Assembly: GCF_040215725.1 (NCBI RefSeq)
Contig: NZ_CP157968.1
Span: 1,550,001 to 1,614,000 of the forward strand
Reading direction: 5' to 3'
Origin: Rhizobium sp. ZPR4
Lineage (GTDB): Bacteria > Pseudomonadota > Alphaproteobacteria > Rhizobiales > Rhizobiaceae
Length of the DNA stretch: 64,000 nt
The position numbers were made by a program, and so were the translations under genes. How positions within the stretch are numbered: the first letter of the stretch is position 1; each line of letters begins with the position of its first letter. The notes beneath the pieces are model-generated. The model had not been told where the DNA came from. It ran no database searches and saw nothing but the letters and a program-made list of their open reading frames with translations. Positions 25,467-35,341 of this stretch are shown here, one piece after another.

Positions 25467-26422
25467 AGCACCTTGAAGAATTGCCCGACTTTCTCTCGCA
25501 GAATTGCGTTCTGCTGTTCGCTACCAGCATAGTCGAAGTGGCCGGCATCCAGGATGAAGGTTTCGTTAAATTTCTGTAGCGCATTTGCGACAGAGAACTG
25601 ACAAGGTGGTGCGACGGCGGGATCGAATAGCGCGGGTGCGACGAGCATGGGCACAGTGATGCGCTGCGCTGCGATCGCAGCATCGAAGAACCGTAGCGTC
25701 TCCAGAACGCTACCGCGCTTTTCCTGATAGGCCTGAACCGATTGAGCGCTGCCGACGGTCGGCAGCGTCAGCCATAGCTGCCGGTGACCGAAAGTCGGGA
25801 CGATGAGGTGGCCACGCCTGATGCGCGCATCGAAAGGAATGGCCAGCGCGCCGATGCCGCCGCCGAAACTGATGCCGCTATAGCCGATATGGCCGGCAAG
25901 CCAGGGATAGAGGGTTTCCAAAGTCGAGACGGCGAGCCAAATATCTTCGACGCAGCCACCGATGACATAGGTCTCGCGGCTCTCAATGCCGCAAAGAACG
26001 TGGCCCGATGCATCCGGCGGGATTTTCGGGCTGGCGCTGAGGGAGAGCCCGCGGCAACAGGGAAAAAGGATTGCTGTCTCTTCTACCGGCCACTCGAATT
26101 CCGGCTGATCTCTCCCGCCATATCCGTGTCCGACGACCAGGCCGCGCCGCACCTGTCCGCCGCGAGGAATGAGCAGCCAGCCATTGATCTGAAACGACCC
26201 CGTCGACACGTAGCTGATATCGAAAACGTGCCATTTGTCATGGCGAAGCTTGCTGTGGCGAAGCTTGGGTTGCGGGTCAATGGCAAGGGCGGCCCTGTAG
26301 CGCTGCTGCCAGAAGTCATCGAAGCCCGCCGGGGCCTCCGGTGTCTCTATCGCCTGCAATTGCGCAAGCTGCATGCCATAGGTCGGATCGAAGTCGAAGG
26401 GGTGGGATGTCGGTATGCTCAT
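25463..26422 (-). CDS. Acetyl xylan esterase/cephalosporin C deacetylase family hydrolase (AXE1)
   Basis: 319 residues. The N-terminus FDPTYGMQLAQLQAIETPEAPAGFDDFW fits the AXE1 family. Nucleophile GYSGISFGGGIG, acid in ALFDPAVAPP and His in DAGHFDYAG form the triad. It removes acetyl groups from small sugars. Start at the ATG at 26422 with GAAGAA upstream. Coupled to the following esterase gene (4-base overlap). Confidence 0.85.
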   Translation of the reverse strand: MSIPTSHPFDFDPTYGMQLAQLQAIETPEAPAGFDDFWQQRYRAALAIDPQPKLRHSKLRHDKWHVFDISYVSTGSFQINGWLLIPRGGQVRRGLVVGHGYGGRDQPEFEWPVEETAILFPCCRGLSLSASPKIPPDASGHVLCGIESRETYVIGGCVEDIWLAVSTLETLYPWLAGHIGYSGISFGGGIGALAIPFDARIRRGHLIVPTFGHRQLWLTLPTVGSAQSVQAYQEKRGSVLETLRFFDAAIAAQRITVPMLVAPALFDPAVAPPCQFSVANALQKFNETFILDAGHFDYAGSEQQNAILREKVGQFFKVL

Positions 26423-26505
26423 GGCAAGTTCTTCGCGTGAAAGCACGGCTAAAGCAAGAAGCAAGATTGCCGATCCGCAGGCTTTCGTCGCGGCTTACTC
26501 CCTGT

Positions 26506-27063
26506 TCATGCATGGATTTCTTGTTTGGGGCGATCGATGCGGTAGAGTACGTGTGGCCGCAGAATATTGCCTGGCGACACGGTGATATCATCGAAATCGC
26601 CACCGTCGACCTGGATCATGCCGATCGCCTCCATCGCGCGGCGGGAGGGAATGTTGATTGCTGAGGTATAACCGATCACGCAGTCAGCCCGCAGCTCTTG
26701 CCACGCGAAGTCCAGGCAGCGTCGGCTGATTTCCGACGCATAGCCCTTTCGCCAATAGGTACGCCCCAGAATCCAACCGATCTCCAATGGAAAGTCGCCC
26801 GGAACTTCCGGCCCTGGTCGTGAAAGGCCCGCGCCGCCAATCAGCGCGCCATCGGCTTTCCGCTCGACGGCCAGGAAGCCGAAGCCTTCCTTGGCGAACT
26901 GCTCGTTGGCTTCATCGATCAGTTCATCCGTCTCAGCCGCCGTGAGCAGGCTCGGATAGTAATATTGCCGAACCTGCGCATCCGCATTTACGGCGGCAAA
27001 AGGAGCTCGGTCACTATCCCGCCAGGGCCTGAGAACGAGCCGGGAGGTTTCCAGAATAAGCAT
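26506..27063 (-). CDS. GNAT family N-acetyltransferase (RimJ/RimL-like)
   Basis: 185 residues. LILETSRLVLRPWRDSDR opening, LIGGAGLSRP strand, and EIGWILGRTYWRKGYASEI with the acetyl-CoA loop are typical of the RimJ-like subgroup. Start at the ATG at 27063 with AAGGAG 5 bases upstream. Substrate unknown. Confidence 0.88.
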   Translation of the reverse strand: MLILETSRLVLRPWRDSDRAPFAAVNADAQVRQYYYPSLLTAAETDELIDEANEQFAKEGFGFLAVERKADGALIGGAGLSRPGPEVPGDFPLEIGWILGRTYWRKGYASEISRRCLDFAWQELRADCVIGYTSAINIPSRRAMEAIGMIQVDGGDFDDITVSPGNILRPHVLYRIDRPKQEIHA

Positions 27064-27297
27064 CGCGCTCCTTGGGATGAACGGACTGATCTTGATGGCG
27101 CAAGGGCGCGCAATCTCTCGCGAGGTCAGCAGGCTGCGCCACATCTCCATCCATGAATTCGTCATGAAAGTCCATCATTGCCGGCTGATATCGGTCTCTG
27201 TGATTTCTGCCGCACAGCACAAAAAGATGACGCAAATAGACTGGATTTGTTGCGAACTGCTGTCGCTTCCTTGCCTTCGTTGAGGTATAGTGAAGAT

Positions 27298-27576
27298 ATG
27301 ATCAGGGTCCTAACGATATTTGCGGGAATTTCGGTTGCAGGTTCCGCAATGGCAGGGCAAAGTCAAATCGCTCAAAGCACCTACAAGGTGCAGGATTGTT
27401 CGAGTGCGGTGGATCAGGTTCTGTCAACGACGAAAGGACGCCTCCTATCCGTCAGGCCACGCGAGAATCGTTGTATCGTGACCGTGATCGTTCCACATGG
27501 CGAGCAACGGCCGGAAAAGGTCGTGGTTCGTGTCGACTATAGCAATACTGACAACAGCCAGGAAAATGGCCAATAG
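27298..27576 (+). CDS. Hypothetical secreted protein (92 aa)
   Basis: Sec signal peptide (MIRVLTIFAGISVAGSAMAG) and a ~73-residue mature domain with two Cys (VQDCSS, NRCIVTV) that could form a disulfide. The mature pattern (VLSTTKGRLLSVRPRENRCIVTVIVP) is reminiscent of PepSY-like domains but too short to be sure. ATG at 27298 preceded by a GAGG-containing region. Confidence 0.6.
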   Translation: MIRVLTIFAGISVAGSAMAGQSQIAQSTYKVQDCSSAVDQVLSTTKGRLLSVRPRENRCIVTVIVPHGEQRPEKVVVRVDYSNTDNSQENGQ

Positions 27577-27606
27577 CCGCAAGCGGTGAAAGGGACCGCG
27601 TGAGAA

Positions 27607-27912
27607 ATGGGCGAAGTCATCCAGTTTCGGCCCGCAACGAGATACGGCAAGCACCCTGATGCGCAGGCGCGCATGGAAGGGGAGCTGCAGCTTCCCTTTG
27701 CAACGGCGGATCACCCCATCCGAAAGACCGTCCGCGCGAACCAGCCGGATACGTCGGCTGCGGCCAAATCGAAAATTGGGCTTCCGATTAGCGGTATCGT
27801 GATCGTAGTCGGCTCCATCCTAGTCTATGCACTGGTGATATCCCATGTCGTCGGCCAGCCGCATTATTCGGCACGTGCCAACCTGATGCCTTCCATTTTC
27901 CTGCAAAACTAA
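27607..27912 (+). CDS. Hypothetical single-pass membrane protein (101 aa)
   Basis: About 58 hydrophilic residues, one transmembrane helix (ISGIVIVVGSILVYALVIS, residues ~61-79) and a short tail. No family recognised. Follows the secreted protein gene by 30 bases on the same strand, so they may be co-transcribed. Confidence 0.6.
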   Translation: MGEVIQFRPATRYGKHPDAQARMEGELQLPFATADHPIRKTVRANQPDTSAAAKSKIGLPISGIVIVVGSILVYALVISHVVGQPHYSARANLMPSIFLQN

Positions 27913-28285
27913 ACTCGCTCGGCAGAGACTGCCTGGTGAAGCAGGCTCGACTTGATTCGCCGGCGTAACTTGAGTTTTCAAGAACAAATCCGCTATCGAA
28001 CGATTACGATACCCGCTGCGAAATCATTTTCGGCACTATTCTTTCCTATCGCATGCGCGGAGCATGATGTGGGCAACCAGCCTCACTATAATTCCACAGC
28101 TCAAGATGGACAAAACTGTCACCCCACGCGCGGCAGGCTCCCGTGTGGAAGACCGCCATGTCAGGCCGACTGTTTCCGATATGCGGACTTAAAGAATATG
28201 AGAAAGATTTAAGCCTGTTCGTTAAGTGAAGATTCCATCAAATCTGGTGTAATCCCCAATAGACGGTGACTTTGGAGAGCATTTG
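27913..28285. other. Intergenic stretch upstream of the diguanylate cyclase
   Basis: No supported gene. A weak hairpin (GCCTG/CAGGC) follows the membrane protein gene. The last 80 bases probably contain the cyclase promoter and leader. Confidence 0.4.
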
Positions 28286-30076
28286 TTGTCGCGGCTTAAA
28301 ATTCAACAGCTGCAATGGATCGGCGCGGTGGCTGTTATCATGGTTTGTTTGATGATGGCTGGCTCGACGATCGCCTTCAGCCTGTCGGATTATGTCAACT
28401 ACAAGCGCGGTGTAATGGAATTCGGCCGCTTTCATACGGCACTGCATGCGGCAGCGACGATATCGAGAGAACGTGGCCCTGCAAATAGTCTCATGGGCGC
28501 CGCGCAGGGCGAGCAAGCACAATTCGCCGCCGCTCTGAAAGCAAGCCGCGAAGCAACCGACAAGGATATCGCCAACCTCGAAGCGCTCTTTAAAACGGAA
28601 ATAGACCAGTCCGCGGAAATGCGCAGCGCATTCATGGCGCTTAAGGCTCAATTGGAGAGCGGCCGTCAGGTGGTCGATGCGGTGGCCGCCTTGCCACGCA
28701 GCGAGCGCAGCGGCGCAAAGATCGCAGACGCCATACAGGCGATGTTCCGTGCAGCGGATCGCGCCCAGGACTATCGGGATGTCGCCGGCCGATCGATCAT
28801 CGCATTGGCGCCCGAGACAGGCGCCGAAGTCATGCTGACTTCGATGGCCGGAACACTTAGGGAGCGCGCCGGACGGCTGGGGTCCTATGTCGTCATGATG
28901 CTGGCCTCCCAGGGGCAGGCCCGTTCCCACTATAGGGCTGCGTTCGACAACGAATTGAATCGGCTTTTCGAAGTGAATGCGCTGCTGAAGACCTATGCGC
29001 CCGTTACATTGCAATCCCAGGCCCTGGCAAGGCTGTTGGACCAGGTGACGGTAAGCTACTTTGCCGGAGCGCTGCCTTACGCTCAGCGCGTCGCCTTTGA
29101 TCTGAATGCGAGCGATGCGCTCACACCTGGCGAGTTCACGGCGAAATACGTGCCTGGAATGAAATCGACCGAGAACCTGCGAGAACTCATCGAAACCGCG
29201 GCATTGAACTCCCTTGACGAAGTGCAGCAGAAATCCCTGAGAGCCATGCTGACCTCGGCGCTGCTTGCCGGCATGGCGATATCGGTCATGATTGGATTGG
29301 CCTACGTTCTCAGGCGCTCGCTTTTCCGGCCGATGTTTGCCGTCATGCGGCAGATCGATGAGATTGCCGTCGGCAATCTCGCGACGCCAGCGCCGATACC
29401 GCACGCCGGACGTGAAATGCGAGAGCTGTTCCTGCGTCTTGACCTTCTGCGCGAGCAGCAGCGCTTCAAGCGGCGCCTGGAAATAGAGCGCAAATCAATG
29501 ACGGAGGAGCTCAGACGTCTCTCACAGACCGATGCGCTCACCGGCCTTCTCAATCGGCGCGCGCTGGAGGATGCGGTGGAGGAGCTGCTTGCAGCTCCGA
29601 CAACGGGTTCCCGCGGCTTCGCAATCATCATGCTCGATATCGACCATTTCAAATCGATCAATGATCGGTACGGTCACGCTGTCGGCGACATGGCGCTGCA
29701 AAGAACGGCCCAGATTCTAGGCCCGTGTCTGCGTGCCGCCGACCTATTTGCCCGCTATGGCGGTGAGGAATTCATCGTCGTAATGGGCGACGTTACCGAG
29801 GCGTCGGCACGTTCCATGGCGGAGCGATTGCGGCAAACCTTGGCACAAGCCGTGGTCAACGATGAGCATGGCCTGAAGGTGACGGCGAGCTTCGGCGTCG
29901 GCTGGCAGGCGCAATGCGTGTTCGAAAATTGGGAAAAGCTGGCCGTCGTCGCAGACAGCCGGCTTTATCAGGCCAAGCGCAACGGGCGCAATTTGGTCTG
30001 CTCGTCCGACAATGCGACTGGACGGACGGCAATCTCCGCCTCGAGACGTGGCCAGGGCGGCGCAAGCGCGGCCTGA
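28286..30076 (+). CDS. Membrane-bound diguanylate cyclase (GGDEF)
   Basis: 596 residues. N-terminal transmembrane helix (~10-34), a helical periplasmic sensor region of about 290 residues, a second transmembrane helix near 324-345, a HAMP-like linker and a C-terminal GGDEF domain. The active site reads RYGGEEF, the active variant, and the I-site Arg-x-x-Asp region is not obvious. It makes cyclic-di-GMP. No ATG: GGAGAG at 28274-28279 points to the TTG at 28286 (or the adjacent TTG at 28283). Neighbour to the pilus operon; c-di-GMP control of surface adhesion is plausible but not shown. Confidence 0.92.
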   Translation: MSRLKIQQLQWIGAVAVIMVCLMMAGSTIAFSLSDYVNYKRGVMEFGRFHTALHAAATISRERGPANSLMGAAQGEQAQFAAALKASREATDKDIANLEALFKTEIDQSAEMRSAFMALKAQLESGRQVVDAVAALPRSERSGAKIADAIQAMFRAADRAQDYRDVAGRSIIALAPETGAEVMLTSMAGTLRERAGRLGSYVVMMLASQGQARSHYRAAFDNELNRLFEVNALLKTYAPVTLQSQALARLLDQVTVSYFAGALPYAQRVAFDLNASDALTPGEFTAKYVPGMKSTENLRELIETAALNSLDEVQQKSLRAMLTSALLAGMAISVMIGLAYVLRRSLFRPMFAVMRQIDEIAVGNLATPAPIPHAGREMRELFLRLDLLREQQRFKRRLEIERKSMTEELRRLSQTDALTGLLNRRALEDAVEELLAAPTTGSRGFAIIMLDIDHFKSINDRYGHAVGDMALQRTAQILGPCLRAADLFARYGGEEFIVVMGDVTEASARSMAERLRQTLAQAVVNDEHGLKVTASFGVGWQAQCVFENWEKLAVVADSRLYQAKRNGRNLVCSSDNATGRTAISASRRGQGGASAA

Positions 30077-30127
30077 CACACTTCGCTATGGCCGAGACAT
30101 TCGAACCTGCCTGTCGGAAACTCACGG

Positions 30128-31090
30128 TCAGTAGGTGAGCGTCACCACGACCGTATCCATGTAATTGCCGGGGGACGGCGTGGTCTGCGGCGGCACCCGA
30201 CCGTAGACCGTAAGAAGTTGTGCAGTCCCCGTTCCGCTTCCGGCGACGGTGCTGCCCGGCGTATTGGCATCACCCCAGGGCTGCGACCGGCTCATATCCT
30301 TGTATAGACCGTAGGTCACCGTCTCTGTCCCTTTCGTCATCTTTCGCGCCGTCGGTGCGGCATTCGTCGTGCCACCGTTCAAGGAGATGGTGTAGGTCGT
30401 GCCCGGCGTGCAAGTTGCCGTGACGGAACCGGTAGCGTCGACATTCGTACTCAAAACGCCCTGTGTCCCGAAATCGATGTTCTGGACGCTGACGAGGCAA
30501 TTGGCGGCGACGCTCGCATTGACGCTGAACGACGCGGTTCCAATCGTTCCAGAGGGGGCAGAGCAGGTAGTTGCGCTACTGTAGCTGTAATAGAAAGAGG
30601 TATAGGTCGATGTGAAGCTTGACGTATATGACCCCGGCACTGCTGTCGATGGAGTTCCGAGCGCGGCCCCATAGACCGTCATGCTACCGGTTGCGCCGAT
30701 CAGCGAACCATTCAACAAGGCCATTGTCAGCGCGTAGACCGGTGCGCGTGACGGATAGGACCAGCTGCTCGAACCCCACACCACGCTCCGGCCGTTGTCG
30801 GAATAGAGCTGATAGTTCAAAGGACTGGTTCCGTTCAACATCTGGCGGGCCGCAGCCGACGACGCTCCGCCACTGCCGGCGCCGATATCGGGGCAAATCA
30901 GGAGCCGCTTGCCGAGGTCCAGAAGCCCCCCGGAACAACTTACACTTATCGTGGATGTCGAATTGACCGGGGTGCTCGACAACGTATCGACCGCGCTAAA
31001 GTTCATATTGGTCGCGGAGAAGCTGCAGCTTTGCGCCGCGCACAGCGAAGGCAACAGCAGTGCGAGCAAAAGAGTGAGTGAACGCAGCAT
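30128..31090 (-). CDS. Spore coat U (SCPU) domain protein, two-domain pilus tip adhesin
   Basis: 320 residues with a Sec signal. Two SCPU domains in tandem (about 20-165 and 175-320), each with the Cys pair and ending in the family strand (YGAALG..., YGRVPPQTTPSPGNYMDTVVVTLTY). A two-domain subunit at the end of an archaic chaperone-usher operon is typical of a tip adhesin (like CsuE). Lies 15 bases after the usher gene. Confidence 0.88.
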   Translation of the reverse strand: MLRSLTLLLALLLPSLCAAQSCSFSATNMNFSAVDTLSSTPVNSTSTISVSCSGGLLDLGKRLLICPDIGAGSGGASSAAARQMLNGTSPLNYQLYSDNGRSVVWGSSSWSYPSRAPVYALTMALLNGSLIGATGSMTVYGAALGTPSTAVPGSYTSSFTSTYTSFYYSYSSATTCSAPSGTIGTASFSVNASVAANCLVSVQNIDFGTQGVLSTNVDATGSVTATCTPGTTYTISLNGGTTNAAPTARKMTKGTETVTYGLYKDMSRSQPWGDANTPGSTVAGSGTGTAQLLTVYGRVPPQTTPSPGNYMDTVVVTLTY

Positions 31091-31105
31091 CTTTTCAACT
31101 CCCTT

Positions 31106-33508
31106 TCAAAGGCACCTGACGTCGTCGATGACAACCTGCTCGCCCCGCTGCGGCTTGTAGGCGAATTCGGCGTGGCACTTCGTTCCGTCTTCAAATGACA
31201 CGTCGATCGCGTTCCTTGCACGCAGTCCGCGAATGTAGGCCTGACCGTCATAGCCGACGACGAAGTCCTCGTTCGATCCTTGCACCGAGCCGCTGAGCCC
31301 GGCGCGCAGTGGCACCCCGCTCTTGTCCCTGATCGTAATGAGGGCAGCTTGCGGTGCCTCGGACACACCGAACTTTACGACGACGCCGCTGCGGTCTGCC
31401 GGCACGACGATTTCCTTCGTCGCCGGCACATCGGCATCGACGGGTAGGTTCTTGGGATCGATGGATACGGTATTCGGTTCATAGGAATTGAGATTGGGCA
31501 CGAGGATGCGGCCGCTCGAATTGGTCTTGCCGGCAGGTCTGTTCTGTTGCTGAACCTCGACACCGGGAGCGCCGACGTCGACGACGGCGAACGCATCGTC
31601 GATCCGGTTTGTGGCAAAGACACCGCCACCAGCAACAGCAATGGCACCATCGACGCGAGCCGTCGCATTGGTCTGATGATCCTGCTGCTGAAGGCCCGCC
31701 TCGACCTGCGCGAAGGGAGCCCGATAGCTGATTGCCGCCTCGCGATAGGTGTCTTCGCCCTCGGAAGTGCGCAGACGCCAGCCGAAGCTGCCCTCCTCCT
31801 GCTGCATTGACTTGGAAACATCGGCAACGACACCGAGGCCGTTGGGACCTCCTTGCACGCCCGTATTGGCCGTGATGTTGCCGCCGAAGGGAATGGAGAG
31901 GCCGGCAAAGAATCCGAAATTGCTTCGGTCGTCGAGATCGGTGAAGGCGCTCGCATAGACTGTCGCACGCTTGAAGGTCTGACTGTAGGAAAGACCGGCG
32001 ATCTTGCTCCTGGTGCCATCGGCACTTTCGAGATTGGTGTAAGAGAGATTGAGGCTGGAAAGATCGAGCGGCGTTGGCACGCTTAGCGTGACCTGATCGA
32101 TGGCTCGCGGCACACCGGCGCTGAGAATGCTCACATCTCCGGCGACACTGGTTGTCGGCCGAGCGGAGACCGAGGCTATATCGTCATAATCGCCAAAGGT
32201 TCGCTGCACGCGGGCATAAAGAGCCCATCTGTCGTAACTGAGTTCGAATGCGGCATTCATCAGCGCACCGGAACGCGACCCGCTTTTGCTTGCCGCGCCC
32301 GCGATCGATGCTACCCCGAATGAACTGACCGGAAAGGCAGCTCCCGCGCCGCCATTCAGAAGATCGGCGCCGCCCTCGAAGTGACCCTCCAGCGTCAGCC
32401 AATCGGTCAGGCCGTACCTTGCGGTGGCGGCCCCCATGATACGACCATCATAGTCACTGGAATCCGTTCCGAAATTCAGACGCGGAGTGCCGAGTTCTGC
32501 GGAAAAGTCCAACAGGCCGCGGCGCAGAAGCCAATTGGAGGAATAGAAGGGGAGGGTCTGCGTGGTTTCCCGTCCGAGGCTGTCGCGCAGCACGACGGTC
32601 GCTTGCCCGCCTCCGGAAAAGACCGGGAGGTTGGTCACTTCGAACGGTCCGGCGGGGACGTCGCTGGAATAGGTGCGAACGTTCTGCGTATAAATGTCGA
32701 GTGTCGAAGGGACAGCCGCCGTCCCGGTAAATGAAGGCAGTGGTTCGGTCACCAGATCCGAGCGCAGCGCAAAATTGCGCTGAAACTGAATGCCGCCGAA
32801 ATAGACTGGTCGTGTCCATGACAGGCCACCGGTCGTCAGGTCGCCTACGCGATAGGTGACGAGATTCTTTGGGTCGGAGTAGCTCCAGGTCGTGTTGAGG
32901 CGGGTTATGCCATCAAGGCTGCCTTCGGAATATCCGGCGAGGAAGGACTGGCTGAGCGTGCCATAGGGGCTGAAGAGGCGGGCATCGAAAGATCCGGATA
33001 TTCCCTGAAACAGATTGGAGTTGCCTTGGAAGAGACCGTTGGAACTTGCATAGAGGGAATAGTTCAGGACGGCGCCGTAGCCGGCCTGGGGAGCCGGGAT
33101 CGCATTTTCCTGCTGTTGCCTGACATTGATGACGCGAGGTGCGCGCCCCTTGTCCGTCGTCTGGACATAGAGACGCTGCGTCTCATCATCGACCTGATAT
33201 GACAGGCCGGGCAAGGTGCTGAGTTCGACCAGCTTGTCGTCGGCGGCACCAGCTGGCGGCTTAATGCCGACTTCCCGCAGCTCTTCCGCGGTTGCCGCAA
33301 GCGAGCCGTTCGGACGCTGCTTGAAATTGCCTATCATCTTCATCGGCGCATTGTTGATGAATACTTCGAGGTAGACGTCCAGCGTGGCTGCCGTGGCGGC
33401 ATTCGCCGGCAGATCGGGCACTTCCTGAGCACGCAGCGCCGAGCCTGAGAAAAGCATGCATATGAAAACGGCGCCGGCACTACCGTTGATTAACGGCGAC
33501 TTTAGCAT
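31106..33508 (-). CDS. Fimbrial outer-membrane usher protein (archaic chaperone-usher type)
   Basis: About 800 residues. Signal peptide (FICMLFSGSALRA), N-terminal usher domain (DVYLEVFINNAPMKMIGNF), a large 24-strand beta barrel rich in Ser/Gly/Tyr, a plug and C-terminal domains ending RGEQVVIDDVRCL. Secretes and assembles pilus subunits. Its start overlaps the chaperone gene; the ATG at 33508 is a fair choice, with others at 33535 and 33457. Confidence 0.92.
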   Translation of the reverse strand: MLKSPLINGSAGAVFICMLFSGSALRAQEVPDLPANAATAATLDVYLEVFINNAPMKMIGNFKQRPNGSLAATAEELREVGIKPPAGAADDKLVELSTLPGLSYQVDDETQRLYVQTTDKGRAPRVINVRQQQENAIPAPQAGYGAVLNYSLYASSNGLFQGNSNLFQGISGSFDARLFSPYGTLSQSFLAGYSEGSLDGITRLNTTWSYSDPKNLVTYRVGDLTTGGLSWTRPVYFGGIQFQRNFALRSDLVTEPLPSFTGTAAVPSTLDIYTQNVRTYSSDVPAGPFEVTNLPVFSGGGQATVVLRDSLGRETTQTLPFYSSNWLLRRGLLDFSAELGTPRLNFGTDSSDYDGRIMGAATARYGLTDWLTLEGHFEGGADLLNGGAGAAFPVSSFGVASIAGAASKSGSRSGALMNAAFELSYDRWALYARVQRTFGDYDDIASVSARPTTSVAGDVSILSAGVPRAIDQVTLSVPTPLDLSSLNLSYTNLESADGTRSKIAGLSYSQTFKRATVYASAFTDLDDRSNFGFFAGLSIPFGGNITANTGVQGGPNGLGVVADVSKSMQQEEGSFGWRLRTSEGEDTYREAAISYRAPFAQVEAGLQQQDHQTNATARVDGAIAVAGGGVFATNRIDDAFAVVDVGAPGVEVQQQNRPAGKTNSSGRILVPNLNSYEPNTVSIDPKNLPVDADVPATKEIVVPADRSGVVVKFGVSEAPQAALITIRDKSGVPLRAGLSGSVQGSNEDFVVGYDGQAYIRGLRARNAIDVSFEDGTKCHAEFAYKPQRGEQVVIDDVRCL

Positions 33509-34199
33509 CGAACGGCCCAAGATCGCTCTGGCCATGGAGTGTTACGACGCCGCCGGAGAGGGATTTTGCTGTCCCCATCGGCCACTGCATCGTCGCGCCA
33601 GCAAGTACGTATCCGACCAGCCCGTTACGGCTGCCGACCTTCGTTGCCCCTTGCGCCAGAGTTACGTTCGACAGACGGAAGCGGCTGCCGCCATTGTTCT
33701 TGCCGGTCAGGGAGAGGCTGTTACCCTGTCGTTTGAGGCTCCAGGCGATATCAGCGGGCTTTACATCCGGCCGCCTGAAGAAGACTGGAATGGACTGGCG
33801 CATGATGAGAGTGACGGTGCCGGCGCGTGCGCGGGCAGGATCCGGCAGTTCGTCGACGATGACACGATAGGTCTCTTCCGTCTTGACAGGAGCCTTGCTC
33901 GTCCGAACCACTCTGACCACATACTGAGCATTGGGGTTCATCCTCGTCGCGGGCGGGCTGGCAACGACATCCCTGGTCGGTTCCAGGGTTTCTATGCCAC
34001 CCGCCTGGCTCCACTTGAAGACGCGTATCTGGACGTTGATCGGATGATCTCCGTCATTGGCCAGGTTCAGGACCGTGGCCGCCGACGGCGCTGTGAGTTC
34101 GAGACTTGTGGGTGCCACTCGCAGGGATGCTGCGTTCATGTCGTAAGCACTGAGCAGCAAAAGCATAGTCGCGGCAATGCATGGCAACATGCGTTGCAT
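33480..34199 (-). CDS. Periplasmic pilus chaperone (PapD-like, archaic type)
   Basis: 239 residues. Signal peptide, then SLRVAPTSLELTAPSAATVLNLANDGDHPINVQIRVFKW, the Ig-like chaperone N-domain, and the RVVR/PVFFRRP segments that bind subunits. Start at the ATG at 34199 with AGGAGG upstream. Delivers subunits to the usher; the genes overlap. Confidence 0.9.
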   Translation of the reverse strand: MQRMLPCIAATMLLLLSAYDMNAASLRVAPTSLELTAPSAATVLNLANDGDHPINVQIRVFKWSQAGGIETLEPTRDVVASPPATRMNPNAQYVVRVVRTSKAPVKTEETYRVIVDELPDPARARAGTVTLIMRQSIPVFFRRPDVKPADIAWSLKRQGNSLSLTGKNNGGSRFRLSNVTLAQGATKVGSRNGLVGYVLAGATMQWPMGTAKSLSGGVVTLHGQSDLGPFDAKVAVNQR

Positions 34200-34224
34200 G
34201 ACGGCCTCCTGGATCTGTGAGTTT

Positions 34225-34722
34225 TCAGTAGGTGACGGTAACCGCCACGGTATCGGTGTAGACGCCCGCAGCCGGGGTCGTCTGCGGAGGTACCCGACCA
34301 TAGACATTTATGTTCTGGACTGCGCCATTGCCTGTGCCCGAGACGGTATCGGTGCCTATGGTCGTACCCCAGGTCTGCGTTCGGTTGGCATCGCTATAGA
34401 TCGCATAATTGATCGTCGCACTTGCCGGACCTGTCATGACACGGACAGCTGTTGTCGCTCCTGCTCCAGCGCCGGCACTCAGGCCGACATTGTAGGTCTG
34501 CCCAGATGTGCATTGCACACCGATGGTGGTTGCCTGATCGATATTGCTGGTGATGACGCCGTTGGTGCCAAAGTTGAGATTATTGGCACTCTGGACGAGG
34601 CACTGTGCCTGGATGGTAATGGTAACCGTCATATTGGCAGTTGCAGTGGCAGCCATCGCGGACGATGCTGCCATGGTCATTGCGATACCAGTCAGGACGG
34701 CGCCGCAGAGCATTCTCAGCAT
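34225..34722 (-). CDS. Spore coat U (SCPU) domain major pilus subunit
   Basis: 165 residues: Sec signal (MLRMLCGAVLTGIAMTMAASSAMA), one SCPU domain (QCLVQSANNLNFGTNGVI ... VQCTSGQTYNVGL) and the conserved end YGRVPPQTTPAAGVYTDTVAVTVTY. First gene of the operon with a strong GAGGGGGAA ribosome site, fitting a high-level shaft subunit (CsuA/B-like). Confidence 0.88.
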   Translation of the reverse strand: MLRMLCGAVLTGIAMTMAASSAMAATATANMTVTITIQAQCLVQSANNLNFGTNGVITSNIDQATTIGVQCTSGQTYNVGLSAGAGAGATTAVRVMTGPASATINYAIYSDANRTQTWGTTIGTDTVSGTGNGAVQNINVYGRVPPQTTPAAGVYTDTVAVTVTY

Positions 34723-35341
34723 TCACATTCCCCCTCGCGTATGCCTCAGAAATATCAGAATATAATAAAATAAGCACATATATTCTTCGCTGGCAATCAG
34801 GCGGGAAACCGCCAGGGCAGATGCGACAGTATCGAAAGAATACCTCCAAAGTAGAGTTTGGATTTATTTAGCAAATACCCGTAGATAATTAATATTTTTA
34901 AAAAACATGGTTAATAGTGCTTAATGCAACTCACTTACTGCCAGGATAAGTGCATCGCGGATATGAGACCCAATTTAAGCGAATCAGCGATTTTGAAGGT
35001 GCCATCCGCCCCGAATGATTCGCTGTTTTGGTCATATGGCTGCGGCGGAAACATCAATTCTTACCGCATGTTCACAGGCATCTCGCTTATACTCGCTATC
35101 CGCGAACTCAGGCCGACCATCGAACCGGCGCCGAGTTTTCCATCACAGTTCTCCCGATAGTATTATGAAGCGGAATGTTAGCGTGATCTCCACCCTATCG
35201 AAGGAAGCACGTCGCCATTGGTGCATACCCGCTTCGGCAAAAGGCATCGGATTTACAGCAGGCCGAATTGTCCCAATGACAAGATAGAAATTGCATCTGC
35301 CGGTATTGCCTCGATTATCTGACTGGAAACGAGGACAGTAC
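34723..35341. other. AT-rich intergenic region between the pilus operon and the GST locus
   Basis: About 620 bases with clearly lower GC than the surroundings, including a run of A/T around 34870-34920. I see no supported gene. It must hold the divergent promoters of the pilus operon and of the GST locus. The base composition suggests a regulatory or recently acquired segment; no mobile-element ends were found. Confidence 0.5.

Noticed and set aside
34225..34722. A sporulation gene from the spore coat U domain name
   Set aside because: The name is historical. The domain in this operon with chaperone and usher is a pilus subunit.
34723..35341. Mobile-element remnant in the AT-rich interval
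   Set aside because: No terminal inverted repeats, target duplication or transposase fragment was seen; the base composition alone is not enough.
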